Both the position numbers and the translations under genes were made by a program. Below the pieces are notes generated by a model that was not told the DNA's origin, searched no databases, and saw only the letters and a program-made list of their open reading frames with translations. From Bacillus sp. FJAT-42315 (GTDB lineage: Bacteria > Bacillota > Bacilli > Bacillales > Domibacillaceae), in assembly GCF_002797375.1 (NCBI RefSeq), contig NZ_KZ454941.1, positions 355,135-398,505 of the forward strand: a DNA stretch of 43,371 bases. The letters run 5' to 3'. Positions 33,170 to 41,503 of the stretch are shown here, in pieces. Every line of letters starts with the position of its first letter. Positions within the stretch are counted from its first letter, which is position 1.

Positions 33170-36010
33170 ATGGCAAAGAAATCATTAAAAGCATTGTCAA
33201 CAGCAGCTTTAGCAGCAGCATTCACGACATCTGCAATCGTTCCAGCAGCAGTCGCTTCAGCTGAAACACCTGCAGAAGCTACACTTGAGATCTCTCACTA
33301 TGTTGTTGAAATCGATGGTAAAGCAGTACAAATCTCAGCTGCAGATTTCGTAGAAATGAAAGCAGCTGGCAAAATCGAAGGATCTGCTGTTAAGTTCGTT
33401 AAAGCAAACGATGTTGTATACACACTTGCTGACTTCACTGCAGCAAAAGCATCATTAGCGGGTTCAAACCCAACTCAAGAAGATGTTCTTAAAGTTCTTG
33501 CTGACACAGAAGGCGCTGCACAAGATGTAGAGCTTTATGAAGCAGCAATTGGCGAAGACGGAACAATCTCAGCTGGTGATAAAGTAGCAGCTCCAGCAGA
33601 AGAATTACTTAAAGCAGCTGAAGAAGCAGTAGCAGCTCTTCCAACTGTTGAAGAAGTAAAAGTTGAAGACAAAGCAGCAGTTGAAGCAGCAGTAGCTAAA
33701 GTTGCAGCAGCTAAAGAAGCTGGCGCTGACGTAACAGAATTACAAGCAAAAGTTGACGCTTTAGTTGAAAAAATCGCTAAGCTTGAAGCAGCTCCTTCAG
33801 TTGAGAGTGTAAAAGCGGTTAATGCTAAAACTATTGAAGTAACTTTCAATAAAGAATTTGATTCTTCTAAAGCTAAATTCGAAGTTAAAAAAGGCTCTGC
33901 AGTTGTGAATGTTGCTAAAGCAACAGTATCAGCTGACAACAAATCTGTTCAACTTGAACTAGCTAGCAAATTATTTGAAGGTGAATATACAGTTAATGTA
34001 ACAGGTTTAACTGAAGAAAAACTTTCAGGATCAGTTAAAGTTGAAAATGAAAAAGTAGCAAAAATTGAATTATTAAGCGAGAACGCTCCAAAAACTGCTG
34101 CTTCAACAGCAACAGCTGGATATCGTGTACTAAACCAATATGGTGAAGATATTACGAAATCTCCGTTAGCAGTAAACATTGATTGGAATGCTCCTACAGG
34201 CTTTACAGCAGCTGATAATAATGATGGTGTTTTAACTATCACTAAAGGTTCTGAGTTAAAGGTAGGAGACAAAGTAGTTGTAACAGGTATTAATGCAACT
34301 ACTAATACAGTAGTAACTGGTACTGTAACAGTTACTAACGAAGCAGTTACAGATACTGTTGCTTTCAAAGAAATTTATCATGCTGATGGAAAAGAATTAG
34401 TTGGTAACTCAACAGTTTCTGATTATAAACTTCTTATCGAAGCAAAAGACCAATACGGTAATGTTGTAAAAGCAACTGATGTAAATGAGGATATCTTATT
34501 CACATCATCAAATGAATCATTAATTAAAGTTACAACTGCTTCAGATAATCAAGGAAAAGACAAAAATCAAGTTGGTTTGACTTTACAATTTGGTGACAAT
34601 GCTGTAAACGGCGGAAAAGCAATTATCACAGCTATTTCCAAGTCTACTGGAAAAGTATCCCAATACGAAGTGGGAGTGAAAGCAGCACCAAAACTAGAGA
34701 CATTCTCTATGACAGCTCCTGCTGAAGTAGTGGCTGCTGGTGATACAGTGAAAATTCCTTTCACAGCTGCTGACCAATATGGCAAAGCTATTACAAAAGC
34801 TAAAGACCTAACAGGTGTTGTTGAGTTCTCTGGAACATACGGTGCTAATAAGCCTGAAATCAAAGCTGATGCAAATGGTGATGCTTATCTTGAGTACAAA
34901 CCAGATGCAAAAGGTACAAAAATTATTATTGCTTCATTCAACGGAAAAGTATCTCAACTTAACCTTAATGTTGTAGAAGCTGCAGCTCCTGTTACAATTG
35001 AGCCATTAAAAGATGTAACAACATCTGTAGCTAAAGATGGTGAAGTAACTATTGGTTTGAAAAACATCGTCGTTAAAGATGAGTATGGACGTACAGTAGA
35101 TCTTAAAGGAAAACTAGCAGGAACAGCTGCTGAAGGCAAGTACCAAATTGTTGCACAAGATGGTAATGGTGGAGCAGTAAGCGTAGCTGGTAAAATTGAT
35201 GCTGATGACGCTAAAATCACTATTACTGGACTTGCTAAAGGTTCAGAAGATGTAACATTTACTTTGCAAGAGTCTAAAAAACAAGATGATAATAGCTATG
35301 CGTTCAAAGATGTTGCTACTAGCCCATTGAAAGTAGCTTTCTCTACAGTAGAAAAAGCTGCATTCGAATCTTATGAGCTTGGCACAGTAGATGTTTTATA
35401 TGCAGATGGTGCTGAAACAACACACCAACGCGATCTTAAAGTTTATGGTGTAAAAGCAGATGGCTCTAAAGTTCAATTACCGTCTAACTACTACACAGTA
35501 ATTACTGATACAAATGCTGTTAATCATGCTGCTGGAAAGCTTAACGCAAAGTATGATGCTACTGACAACGATATCTTTAAAGACAAAAATGAAGTAACAT
35601 CAAAAGTAACGGTAGTAGTGGATGGTGCTGAAACACCAGTAACTCTTACACAAGATGTTAAAATCTCTAAAGTGACGCCAAAAGCTGATAAAATTGAATT
35701 CACAGATGCTGTGAAAAACGGTGCAGCTACAGTTGCTACTACTGCTTTAGGTACAGATGATGATTCTGCGGCATTAAAAGCAGTTCTGAAAGTAACTGAT
35801 CAGTACGGAGTGGCAGTTTCTTCTCCTACACCTAAAATTACTGTTACAAACTTGAAAGATAATACAGATCCAACTACTAACTTGACAGTTGCTAAGAATG
35901 GTACTGACACAGTTGATATTCAAAATGCAGGCGCTGATGACACATTTACAGCTACTTATATTTTAGATGGTCAAACTGTAACTGTTAAATTCAAAGTAGT
36001 TACTCCTTAA
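33170..36010 (+). CDS. Major S-layer protein, no SLH domains
   Basis: A 946-residue secreted protein: signal peptide ending VASA near residue 31, an N-terminal region (about 32-120), an Ala/Lys/Glu-rich helical segment (about 130-205; EEAVAALPTVEEVKVEDKAA), then Ig-like beta domains punctuated by DQYG-type motifs (NQYGEDITKS, DQYGNVVKAT, DQYGKAITKA, DEYGRTVDLK, DQYGVAVSSP). Composition is Lys/Ala/Thr/Val-rich without Cys, typical of S-layer subunits. No SLH domain is seen, so wall binding probably lies in the N-terminal part, as in SbsC-type proteins. ATG 33170 has AAAGAGGTG about nine bases upstream. Confidence 0.87.
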   Translation: MAKKSLKALSTAALAAAFTTSAIVPAAVASAETPAEATLEISHYVVEIDGKAVQISAADFVEMKAAGKIEGSAVKFVKANDVVYTLADFTAAKASLAGSNPTQEDVLKVLADTEGAAQDVELYEAAIGEDGTISAGDKVAAPAEELLKAAEEAVAALPTVEEVKVEDKAAVEAAVAKVAAAKEAGADVTELQAKVDALVEKIAKLEAAPSVESVKAVNAKTIEVTFNKEFDSSKAKFEVKKGSAVVNVAKATVSADNKSVQLELASKLFEGEYTVNVTGLTEEKLSGSVKVENEKVAKIELLSENAPKTAASTATAGYRVLNQYGEDITKSPLAVNIDWNAPTGFTAADNNDGVLTITKGSELKVGDKVVVTGINATTNTVVTGTVTVTNEAVTDTVAFKEIYHADGKELVGNSTVSDYKLLIEAKDQYGNVVKATDVNEDILFTSSNESLIKVTTASDNQGKDKNQVGLTLQFGDNAVNGGKAIITAISKSTGKVSQYEVGVKAAPKLETFSMTAPAEVVAAGDTVKIPFTAADQYGKAITKAKDLTGVVEFSGTYGANKPEIKADANGDAYLEYKPDAKGTKIIIASFNGKVSQLNLNVVEAAAPVTIEPLKDVTTSVAKDGEVTIGLKNIVVKDEYGRTVDLKGKLAGTAAEGKYQIVAQDGNGGAVSVAGKIDADDAKITITGLAKGSEDVTFTLQESKKQDDNSYAFKDVATSPLKVAFSTVEKAAFESYELGTVDVLYADGAETTHQRDLKVYGVKADGSKVQLPSNYYTVITDTNAVNHAAGKLNAKYDATDNDIFKDKNEVTSKVTVVVDGAETPVTLTQDVKISKVTPKADKIEFTDAVKNGAATVATTALGTDDDSAALKAVLKVTDQYGVAVSSPTPKITVTNLKDNTDPTTNLTVAKNGTDTVDIQNAGADDTFTATYILDGQTVTVKFKVVTP

Positions 36011-36073
36011 TAAAACTAAACGAAACGTTGCTTTATAAGTTAGTTATGAACTAGCGAAGTAAGCGGAAAAGAC

Positions 36074-36136
36074 ACCTCATGAATAACATCTAGAATTCTC
36101 ATAGAAATTTTAGCAGTTTTCATGAGGTTCTTTTCT
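36074..36136 (+). terminator. Long terminator after the S-layer gene
   Basis: ACCTCATGAA (36074-36083) pairs with TTCATGAGGT (36119-36128), with an inner imperfect stem CTAGAATTCT/AGAAATTTTAG, then a T-rich TTCTTTTCT. The group II intron begins eight bases later. Confidence 0.7.
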
Positions 36137-36143
36137 AACTGTT

Positions 36144-36853
36144 GTGTGCCAATTGGTAGGAGAATTTCCGATCCTTACTAAACAGCCGCTTAGTAAGAGC
36201 CTAATCCTCCTGGGTCCAGTGATGTGCTGATACACGGAAGGGACTAAGTCAGGTGAAGACGTACTCATGAAATTGAGGCGGGGCTCCTTAAAAGGCAGCT
36301 ATGGTCAGGTAGACGAATCCATGCAGGCAGGGTGAGGTAGTGAGTGTTGCGAGATTGCTAGGAGTTCAGCATTCATCCTTCCATCCGTAATGATGGAATG
36401 GCGGTTAGTAATTGGCTGTTAAACTAGCCGTTCTCACACCTGAATAGTGGAGACCTAAGGCTGTCAAAAGAAGGGATGGACATAACGGAACGTTTGAAGT
36501 CTTTTCGGAAGAGGTGGATCAGCACCAGTGAAGCTGAAAGGATGGCCGCGGGTTCATAGTAGTGACGATCACATGCCGTTTGGACTTGTATGGTAACATA
36601 CGAGAAGGACAAAACATGTAGGAGCGAAGGAACCCAGTCTGTAGTAGTTCTCGAAGAAACTTATTTCCCCAAAATTCGTTTCTAAACTGAAAACTTCATC
36701 AGGAGCAATCATTGAAAAGTGATTGCTCCTTTTTTTGCAAGTATTCTAGTATAATTGAACTAATACTGACAGCACGCCGTATGCGGTGAAAGCCGCTCGT
36801 GCGGTGTAGGCCCGAACCGAAAGCCAATGGATAGATTGGTATAAGACGGGAAT
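36144..36853 (+). mobile_element. ORF-less group II intron, class-C-like
   Basis: Starts GTGTGCC, the group II 5' consensus. Domain V is 36774-36807: nine lower pairs beginning ACGCCGTAT, upper stem GCGGT-GAAA-GCCGC and a two-base TC bulge. The triad reads CGC rather than AGC, as known for class C introns such as that of Oceanobacillus iheyensis. A domain VI-like hairpin (CCCG/CGGG enclosing CCAAT/ATTGG) follows to about 36850. No reverse transcriptase or maturase frame exists; domain IV holds a terminator instead. Insertion right after a terminator also fits class C. The exact 3' end (36853 or 36858) is uncertain. Confidence 0.8.
36701..36736 (+). terminator. Terminator inside intron domain IV
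   Basis: A perfect 11-bp stem, AGGAGCAATCA with TGATTGCTCCT, loop TTGAAAAG, then seven Ts. It sits where an intron ORF would normally be. Confidence 0.85.
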
Positions 36854-38104
36854 AGCACAGAAGAATTAATTAATGCTTCATCAGGAACATATAAAGGTAA
36901 CATTGTTTTAAATGCAACAGGAGCATCAGCCATTAATTACGGACCTGCAACAGGAACTAGAACGATTGATGGTAATGTTACGATTAATGGGAATGCAACT
37001 GGAACGATCACACTTAGAAACTTAACAATTACAGGCGATTTGACAGTGAACACACCTGGAGCTTCTGTAATCGTTGACCAAACAGTAACTGTTCAAGGTA
37101 CAACAAATATTGATGATGTGGCTGGCGCAACATTCACAAATAACGGTACTTTAGGGAATATTAACATTACAGACGCTAATGGTACACGTTTTATCAACAA
37201 TAGCAATAATATTGGAAATGTAACTATTAATGCCGAGAACCCAACGGCTCCAATCACTCTAGGTGGAAATATTCCAAACTTGACTGTTTCTAAAAAGGCA
37301 CAATTAGAAGTGGCAGATGGGGCACAGATTGGTACTCTAAAGGTTGATGCAGCAGATACAACAATTAATAATGCTGGAACAATCGAAGAGGTACAAGCTA
37401 ATGCAAATACTGAAATTACTGGTATAGTACCGGATCAAGTTACGCCTGGTAATGGGGTTGATGTAACAGTTCCAAAATTCGCTAGCTTAACAACAGAGAA
37501 TCCAGCATTAACATCTGGCGTTGCAAGTACATTCACGGTAAAGGCAAATAAAAAAATCGGTTCTAATGGTGTGGAGAACACGGATTTTGTAAAGAAGGAT
37601 TGGCCAACAAGTGCCTTTACTTACACAACTGACGGAGCTTTCTATACATTGGAATTGACTAAAGCAGATGGGACAGCTGTGAAATTTGCGGATGTATTTA
37701 GTGCCTTTAACTTACAATTACAAGGTAGCCCAAATGTTCATGATTTTATCGGTGGAAGTTCGTCACAAAGAAGCCAGGCAGATGCTGGCGTTGAAGGTAT
37801 CACGAATTCAGGAACAAAATTCTTTAATGGTAGTCAAAGTTTAAAAACATTAAATGATCCGAGAGCGGGTTCTATCTTATTCTACGGTCTGCATTCTGAA
37901 ATTTACGGTACGAACTTTAATGTTGGAGACACAGGACAAATTGGCATCAATCAAACAATTAAACCAGATGCTATGGCTGGAGATTACAAGTTAACCGTTA
38001 AACTATATGCACCAGTGCGTAAAGATAAAGACACTCAGTACACAACTAGTGAATTTGATAGCTTGACACCGATTGATTCAGTTACATTTACTTTTACAAA
38101 GTAA
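36854..38104 (+). pseudogene. 5'-truncated surface-protein gene remnant
   Basis: An open frame of about 416 codons begins at the intron's 3' end (STEELINASSGTYKGNIVLN) with no start codon or ribosome site; the only upstream in-frame codons lie in the intron and include a stop at 36842. The N-terminal half is Asn/Thr/Gly-rich with a parallel beta-helix rhythm (TINGNATGTITLRNLTITGD), as in large SLH or S-layer-like proteins. The C-terminal part is a globular domain ending SVTFTFTK. The missing 5' half is not elsewhere in the window. Probably silent, or a donor cassette for recombination; the frame is intact, so loss may be recent. Confidence 0.7.
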
Positions 38105-38147
38105 TAGGGACAGCTCCCTCGTTCTAATAATCAATTAAATAATGCAA

Positions 38148-38212
38148 GTAATTAGGGTCAGACCCCACTGCATTGAAGTGATAAAGTAAAAGGTCGAGGG
38201 CTCCGGCTCTCT
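38148..38212. repeat. REP-like direct repeat, copy 1
   Basis: A 65-bp sequence beginning GTAATTAGGGTCAGACCCC and ending GGCTCTCT. It has a GGGTCAGACCC palindrome and is repeated at 38549 with about six substitutions and one indel. Confidence 0.65.
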
Positions 38213-38220
38213 TCCTTTGA

Positions 38221-38262
38221 ACAAAATAGCCAACTGTCTGAAAGGATGGTTGGCTGTTTTGT
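38221..38262 (+). terminator. Terminator downstream of the surface-protein remnant
   Basis: A 14-bp stem, ACAAAATAGCCAAC with GTTGGCTGTTTTGT (one T-G pair). Confidence 0.7.
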
Positions 38263-38333
38263 TATACAAGGTATGAGAACATTAGGGATGAGGGGATAGG
38301 TACCTCGTCTCAGTAATCATTCAAATAATGCAG

Positions 38334-38370
38334 ACAGCGAGTCGAGAATTCGACTCGCTGTTTTCTTTTT
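38334..38370 (+). terminator. Strong terminator
   Basis: A perfect 12-bp stem, ACAGCGAGTCGA with TCGACTCGCTGT, loop GAAT, then TTTCTTTTTTTT. The sequence just before it (AATAATGCAGAC) resembles the run-up to the REP-like copy at 38148. No gene is seen between here and 38663. Confidence 0.85.
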
Positions 38371-38548
38371 TTTGATTGAGCAATGGCTATTGTTGCGTAG
38401 GTGGTCTGTACTCATTGCTTTAAATTACTATGAGTTTATCAGCCGAAAGTTAGCATAAGATGATGCTCAGTTGACCGTTAAACAACAGTAGAACTGCCGT
38501 GTTTAAATTTTTAGATCCTTCAAATGGTGGTATTGGATTGCAAAAATA

Positions 38549-38614
38549 GTAATTAGGGTCAGACCTCGACTGCATTAAAGTGATAAAGCAAAAGGTCGAG
38601 GACTTCGGCTCTCT
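38549..38614. repeat. REP-like direct repeat, copy 2
   Basis: A 66-bp copy of the repeat at 38148. Here CCTCGAC (38564-38570) can pair with GTCGAGG (38595-38601), so the unit folds into a hairpin. Confidence 0.65.
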
Positions 38615-38662
38615 ATTTTTTCGGTCATTTGTTACAATAAGTTAAAAAGGGAATGAAGTCAT

Positions 38663-38857
38663 TTGACAGGAATTGATCGAGAAACGTTGCTGGAGATACG
38701 GGAGTTAGTGAAGCGGACAGGTGAGGAAGCGATGAAAGAGGCAAGGAAGCACGGAACATATATTGTCTATCAAGATAAGCAAGGGAATATGGTGAAGGAA
38801 TATCCAGATGGAAGAAAGAAGATAGGGAAATGGCTTAGGATAGAAAAGGATGTGTGA
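38663..38857 (+). CDS. Small unknown protein, first of a coupled pair
   Basis: A 64-residue, charged protein: MTGIDRETLLEIRELVKRTG, then KEARKHGTYIVYQDKQGNMV and KEYPDGRKKIGKW. There is no signal or membrane segment and no family I recognise. The TTG start at 38663 follows GGGAATGAAG at marginal spacing. The stop TGA overlaps the next gene's GTG (GTGA), so the two are translationally coupled. The arrangement resembles small antitoxin/partner pairs, but nothing in the sequence proves that. Confidence 0.55.
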   Translation: MTGIDRETLLEIRELVKRTGEEAMKEARKHGTYIVYQDKQGNMVKEYPDGRKKIGKWLRIEKDV

Positions 38858-39009
38858 GCGATTGGATCGATTTCGCGATGGTGACGGTTCGTTTGCAGGA
38901 GATTGAAGAGCGTGTAAAAAGGAATATGAAAAAGTATGAGAAGCAGATTGAGGACTTTGAGAAAGCGACCGAAAGATCCGACAAAGGCGAAAATATTGAG
39001 TTGGTTTAA
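38854..39009 (+). CDS. Small coiled-coil protein, second of a coupled pair
   Basis: A 51-residue protein beginning MSDWIDFAMVTVRLQEIEER and continuing as a Lys/Glu-rich helix (VKRNMKKYEKQIEDFEKA). GTG 38854 overlaps the previous stop by four bases, with AAAAGG upstream. No family is recognised. Confidence 0.5.
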   Translation: MSDWIDFAMVTVRLQEIEERVKRNMKKYEKQIEDFEKATERSDKGENIELV

Positions 39010-39053
39010 GCAGAAATGAGCTTATTTATGTTGAGAAAGGATGGGATTTTTAC

Positions 39054-39242
39054 ATGTCTACTTTTGAACAAGACTTCCGATTAAAATTAATTGCCAATGC
39101 TCGTTCTCAAGTTCGTAAATCGAAATCTGGTGATGTTCAACCATCACTTCCACAAGCTATTCTCGTCGAAAATAAACAAAAAGAAATTGAAAAAACCTTG
39201 GAAGAGTTACGGAAGAAATATGCACATCTTTTATATCGGTAG
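39054..39242 (+). CDS. Small unknown helical protein
   Basis: A 62-residue protein, MSTFEQDFRLKLIANARSQV, then a polar middle (KSGDVQPSLPQAILVE) and a Lys/Glu helix ending KKYAHLLYR. The ribosome site GAAAGGAT lies about ten bases upstream of the ATG. Function is unknown. It lies just outside the integrase gene, with a hairpin between, so it may be the last chromosomal gene or the first of the element. Confidence 0.55.
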   Translation: MSTFEQDFRLKLIANARSQVRKSKSGDVQPSLPQAILVENKQKEIEKTLEELRKKYAHLLYR

Positions 39243-39282
39243 GTGCTTCATCTTTGAAGGAGATTTATTAAAACTTGCTATA

Positions 39283-39305
39283 GTTGCCGGCATAAAGCCG
39301 GCAAC
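39283..39305. terminator. Hairpin between convergent genes
   Basis: A perfect nine-bp stem, GTTGCCGGC with GCCGGCAAC, loop ATAAA. The T-run is poor on both sides. It lies directly beside the end of the integrase unit. Confidence 0.55.
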
Positions 39306-39306
39306 C

Positions 39307-39780
39307 TCATCTAACAATGGGAAGTAAATGTCGATACTGTGCGTTATAAGACTCTATTTTTAGGAATTCTTCTTCTTTTGTATCAAGTCTAACAGATAGA
39401 TCGATGTGTAGTGGGCTGCATAGGCGGACGATCCAACCTTCTTTATGGTGGAAATATAGTCCATAGTATTGATAGGGATAGACACCAGCTAGATAATGCT
39501 CTTTCAGTTCGGTCATGACTTCTGCCATGCTGAGGTCTCGCGGCAGATGGCTAAGTCGTAGCTCAAATGTGTGTAGACCATTGAAGTGACGTTCGTTCAT
39601 TCGAATTTTTTTAATTGGATGTTTACCGAGAGCTTTTCTTCGCCAGGCACCAACAGCTTCACGAAGGCGTTTTTTGTCCTCTTCGGCTAGAAGAAGCTGT
39701 TCTTTCAATTCTTGTAGTTCTGTGTTCAAAATGTTGTTTTCTGCTTTCAGTGCTTCGAGTGTATCTTGCCAAACGTTCAT
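39307..39780 (-). CDS. Unknown protein coupled to the integrase
   Basis: A 157-residue protein. It has an N-terminal coiled coil (LEALKAENNILNTELQELKE, about 8-45) and a C-terminal globular part with aromatic runs (YPYQYYGLYFHHKEGWIVRL). Its ATG overlaps the integrase stop by four bases (ATGA), so it is made with the integrase. I recognise no family. A role as recombination directionality factor or integrase partner is a guess from linkage. Confidence 0.65.
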   Translation of the reverse strand: MNVWQDTLEALKAENNILNTELQELKEQLLLAEEDKKRLREAVGAWRRKALGKHPIKKIRMNERHFNGLHTFELRLSHLPRDLSMAEVMTELKEHYLAGVYPYQYYGLYFHHKEGWIVRLCSPLHIDLSVRLDTKEEEFLKIESYNAQYRHLLPIVR

Positions 39781-40754
39781 GAGTGGTCCTCCTTTTTTCC
39801 AAGATAGATTGTAGTTATTTCATCACGACCATGTCCAAGTAATGCGGCTGTTTGTAAGCGAGCGGTCTGGGATGAAAGCCCTTGTTTGATTCGCTTTTCG
39901 TATTCTCTTCTAGCAAAGGTATGACGCAAGCCATGGAATGTAATCCGTGGTCGTATTTCATCAATGTCAAATGATTGTTGATAGGGCTTATCGTTTGTTA
40001 AAACGTTCTCCATAAAGCTGTTTCGATGGTTTGCAATCCAGTTTTGAATCGATTTCATCGCTTGATCATGTGTTCGACCATGCCAACCAAAAAAGATTGT
40101 ATCGGTTATTGATGGAGTGGCTAAAATCGTTTGGAAAACGGATCGTGCGCCATCATTTAGTAGAACATCCCTTGGTATACCGCCTTTTGTGTTTACAAGA
40201 TGGAGTGACTCGGTGTTTACAGCTTTTTTCAGTTGGCTACGGCGCAGTGCTGTCACTTCTTCAATTCGTGTTCCTAAAAATTCGGTAATGGTAATGGACC
40301 AAAGGATATGGACTCGGTCCATTTCTTTAGCTAGCTGCTTGGCTCTAGCTATTTCTTCAGATGTCCATGCTCGATCAACTCCTCGTGTTTTTCTTTTTTT
40401 AAGGTTGAATTTAGAATTATCACTAGTCAGCATGTAACGGCTGTTTGATACAAGTGAGTGCAGTTTGCGAATAGCGGCTAGGTCAGTTTTAATCGCAGCA
40501 CTTGATATTCCTGTTTTCACGGATTCTATCACAAAAGATTCAAGATGCTTGTCTGATATGTTACGGAAATTTTGAGATTTATAATGAATCGCTAAATGTT
40601 TACAGAATTCGTAAATCCCCGCACGGTACCTCGCCGTTCCTCTTTTAGATTGATGGTGTTTCTTAAAATGGAGCAATCGTTCTGCTTGTTTTTTTAGGTT
40701 CTCGTACACTTTCTCCTCTTTTTCAGTCAGTATCCAGTCTCTTCGTTTCGTCAA
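39777..40754 (-). CDS. int: Tyrosine recombinase (integrase)
   Basis: A 325-residue phage-type integrase. An N-terminal SAM-like/arm-binding region (about 1-120, ISDKHLESFVIESVKTG) precedes the catalytic domain. Catalytic residues are seen as Arg in GTRIEEVTALR, His-x-x-Arg in HGLRHTFARREY, His in ALLGHGRDE and the Tyr nucleophile in TTIYLGKKED. TTG 40754 is the start, eight bases after a perfect AGGAGGTG; ATG 40796 lies before that site. It should integrate or excise the element whose other genes lie to the right. No att site could be identified with only one end visible. Confidence 0.88.
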   Translation of the reverse strand: MTKRRDWILTEKEEKVYENLKKQAERLLHFKKHHQSKRGTARYRAGIYEFCKHLAIHYKSQNFRNISDKHLESFVIESVKTGISSAAIKTDLAAIRKLHSLVSNSRYMLTSDNSKFNLKKRKTRGVDRAWTSEEIARAKQLAKEMDRVHILWSITITEFLGTRIEEVTALRRSQLKKAVNTESLHLVNTKGGIPRDVLLNDGARSVFQTILATPSITDTIFFGWHGRTHDQAMKSIQNWIANHRNSFMENVLTNDKPYQQSFDIDEIRPRITFHGLRHTFARREYEKRIKQGLSSQTARLQTAALLGHGRDEITTIYLGKKEDHS

Positions 40755-40796
40755 TGATCTTTCACCTCCTTTCAAGCGTATAAGTGAAGTGGACAT

Positions 40797-41252
40797 AGTT
40801 CGCCCAATAGCACTAAGTATGGTTTCACACCTATTACACTATATAAACTCTTCTCCAAGCTGATAGTACTAAGGATAAAGTGAAGTGTCTCACTCTTCCA
40901 AGGGAGAAGATAGAATAAATGATTCGTTAAGAAATAGTAGCTGATTCCCAATTTGGGTAGCGTATTTAGCGCTTCAGCGAACACGTATCAGTTTTACTGA
41001 TGCCGCTTATACGGCGCCGTGCGTACAAATCCTTTTGCAGAGGGGCGCACTACTTCCCTCTCTGCTTCTAGCTTCAACAATTAAACCGATTTTCCAATTG
41101 TCATAGTTTACACTTGAGCTATTTCTAAACCGCTGGCCCTGGCGATCGGCTTTTTTCAGCAGCCTGCATTCTGGTTCTTTTCAGTCGGCGTGCAACAGCA
41201 TTTCCGACTCGTTTCTCCTGTATGGTACTCAGGTGGAGAAAACACTATATAT
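40797..41252. other. Gene-free stretch upstream of the integrase
   Basis: About 450 bases without a credible gene. It contains small inverted repeats, GCCG/CGGC near 41002 and an imperfect GCAGAGGG/CCCTCT pair near 41037-41065. No promoter stands out. Confidence 0.4.
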
Positions 41253-41304
41253 AAAAGCTGACATGAAAAAGGACAGTGTACTCAGCTTTTGTACGTTCTG
41301 TCCT
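41253..41304. other. Interlocked inverted repeats, possible pseudoknot
   Basis: AAAAGCTGA (41253) pairs with TCAGCTTTT (41282), and AGGACAG (41270) pairs with CTGTCCT (41298). The arms alternate, the order expected of an H-type pseudoknot or of overlapping recombinase-binding sites. Confidence 0.45.
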
Positions 41305-41336
41305 GACCTTTCGCATATTGGATTGTTAATGAACAC

Positions 41337-41407
41337 AAAAAAGCCCCTCGAATGGATTTTTTAAGCAACGCAAAACAAAGCGTTGTTTCAAATCACCCGA
41401 GGGGCTT
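41337..41407 (-). terminator. Terminator of the repressor transcript (minus strand)
   Basis: AAGCCCCTCG (41341-41350) pairs with CGAGGGGCTT (41398-41407), with an inner CAACGC/GCGTTG stem. On the minus strand it ends in six Ts. Confidence 0.7.
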
Positions 41408-41503
41408 GTTGGTGTTGTTAGTTTGGTTAAAAAAAGAAAAAAGTAAGTAAATCTAACGCTAGTATACGATAGAGCATTGAACTTGTAAAGAATTAAAGAG
41501 TTT

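Noticed and set aside
33535-35220. Several antisense reading frames of 88-139 residues inside the S-layer gene
   Set aside because: They arise from the strong Ala/Thr/Val codon bias of the sense gene; none has a start context or family match.
36424-36612. Minus-strand reading frame within the group II intron
   Set aside because: It lies in the structured ribozyme domains and does not resemble a maturase or homing endonuclease.
37040-38104. Start of an independent gene at TTG 37040
   Set aside because: Coding text continues upstream without a break to 36854 and there is no ribosome site at 37040; a truncated remnant fits better.
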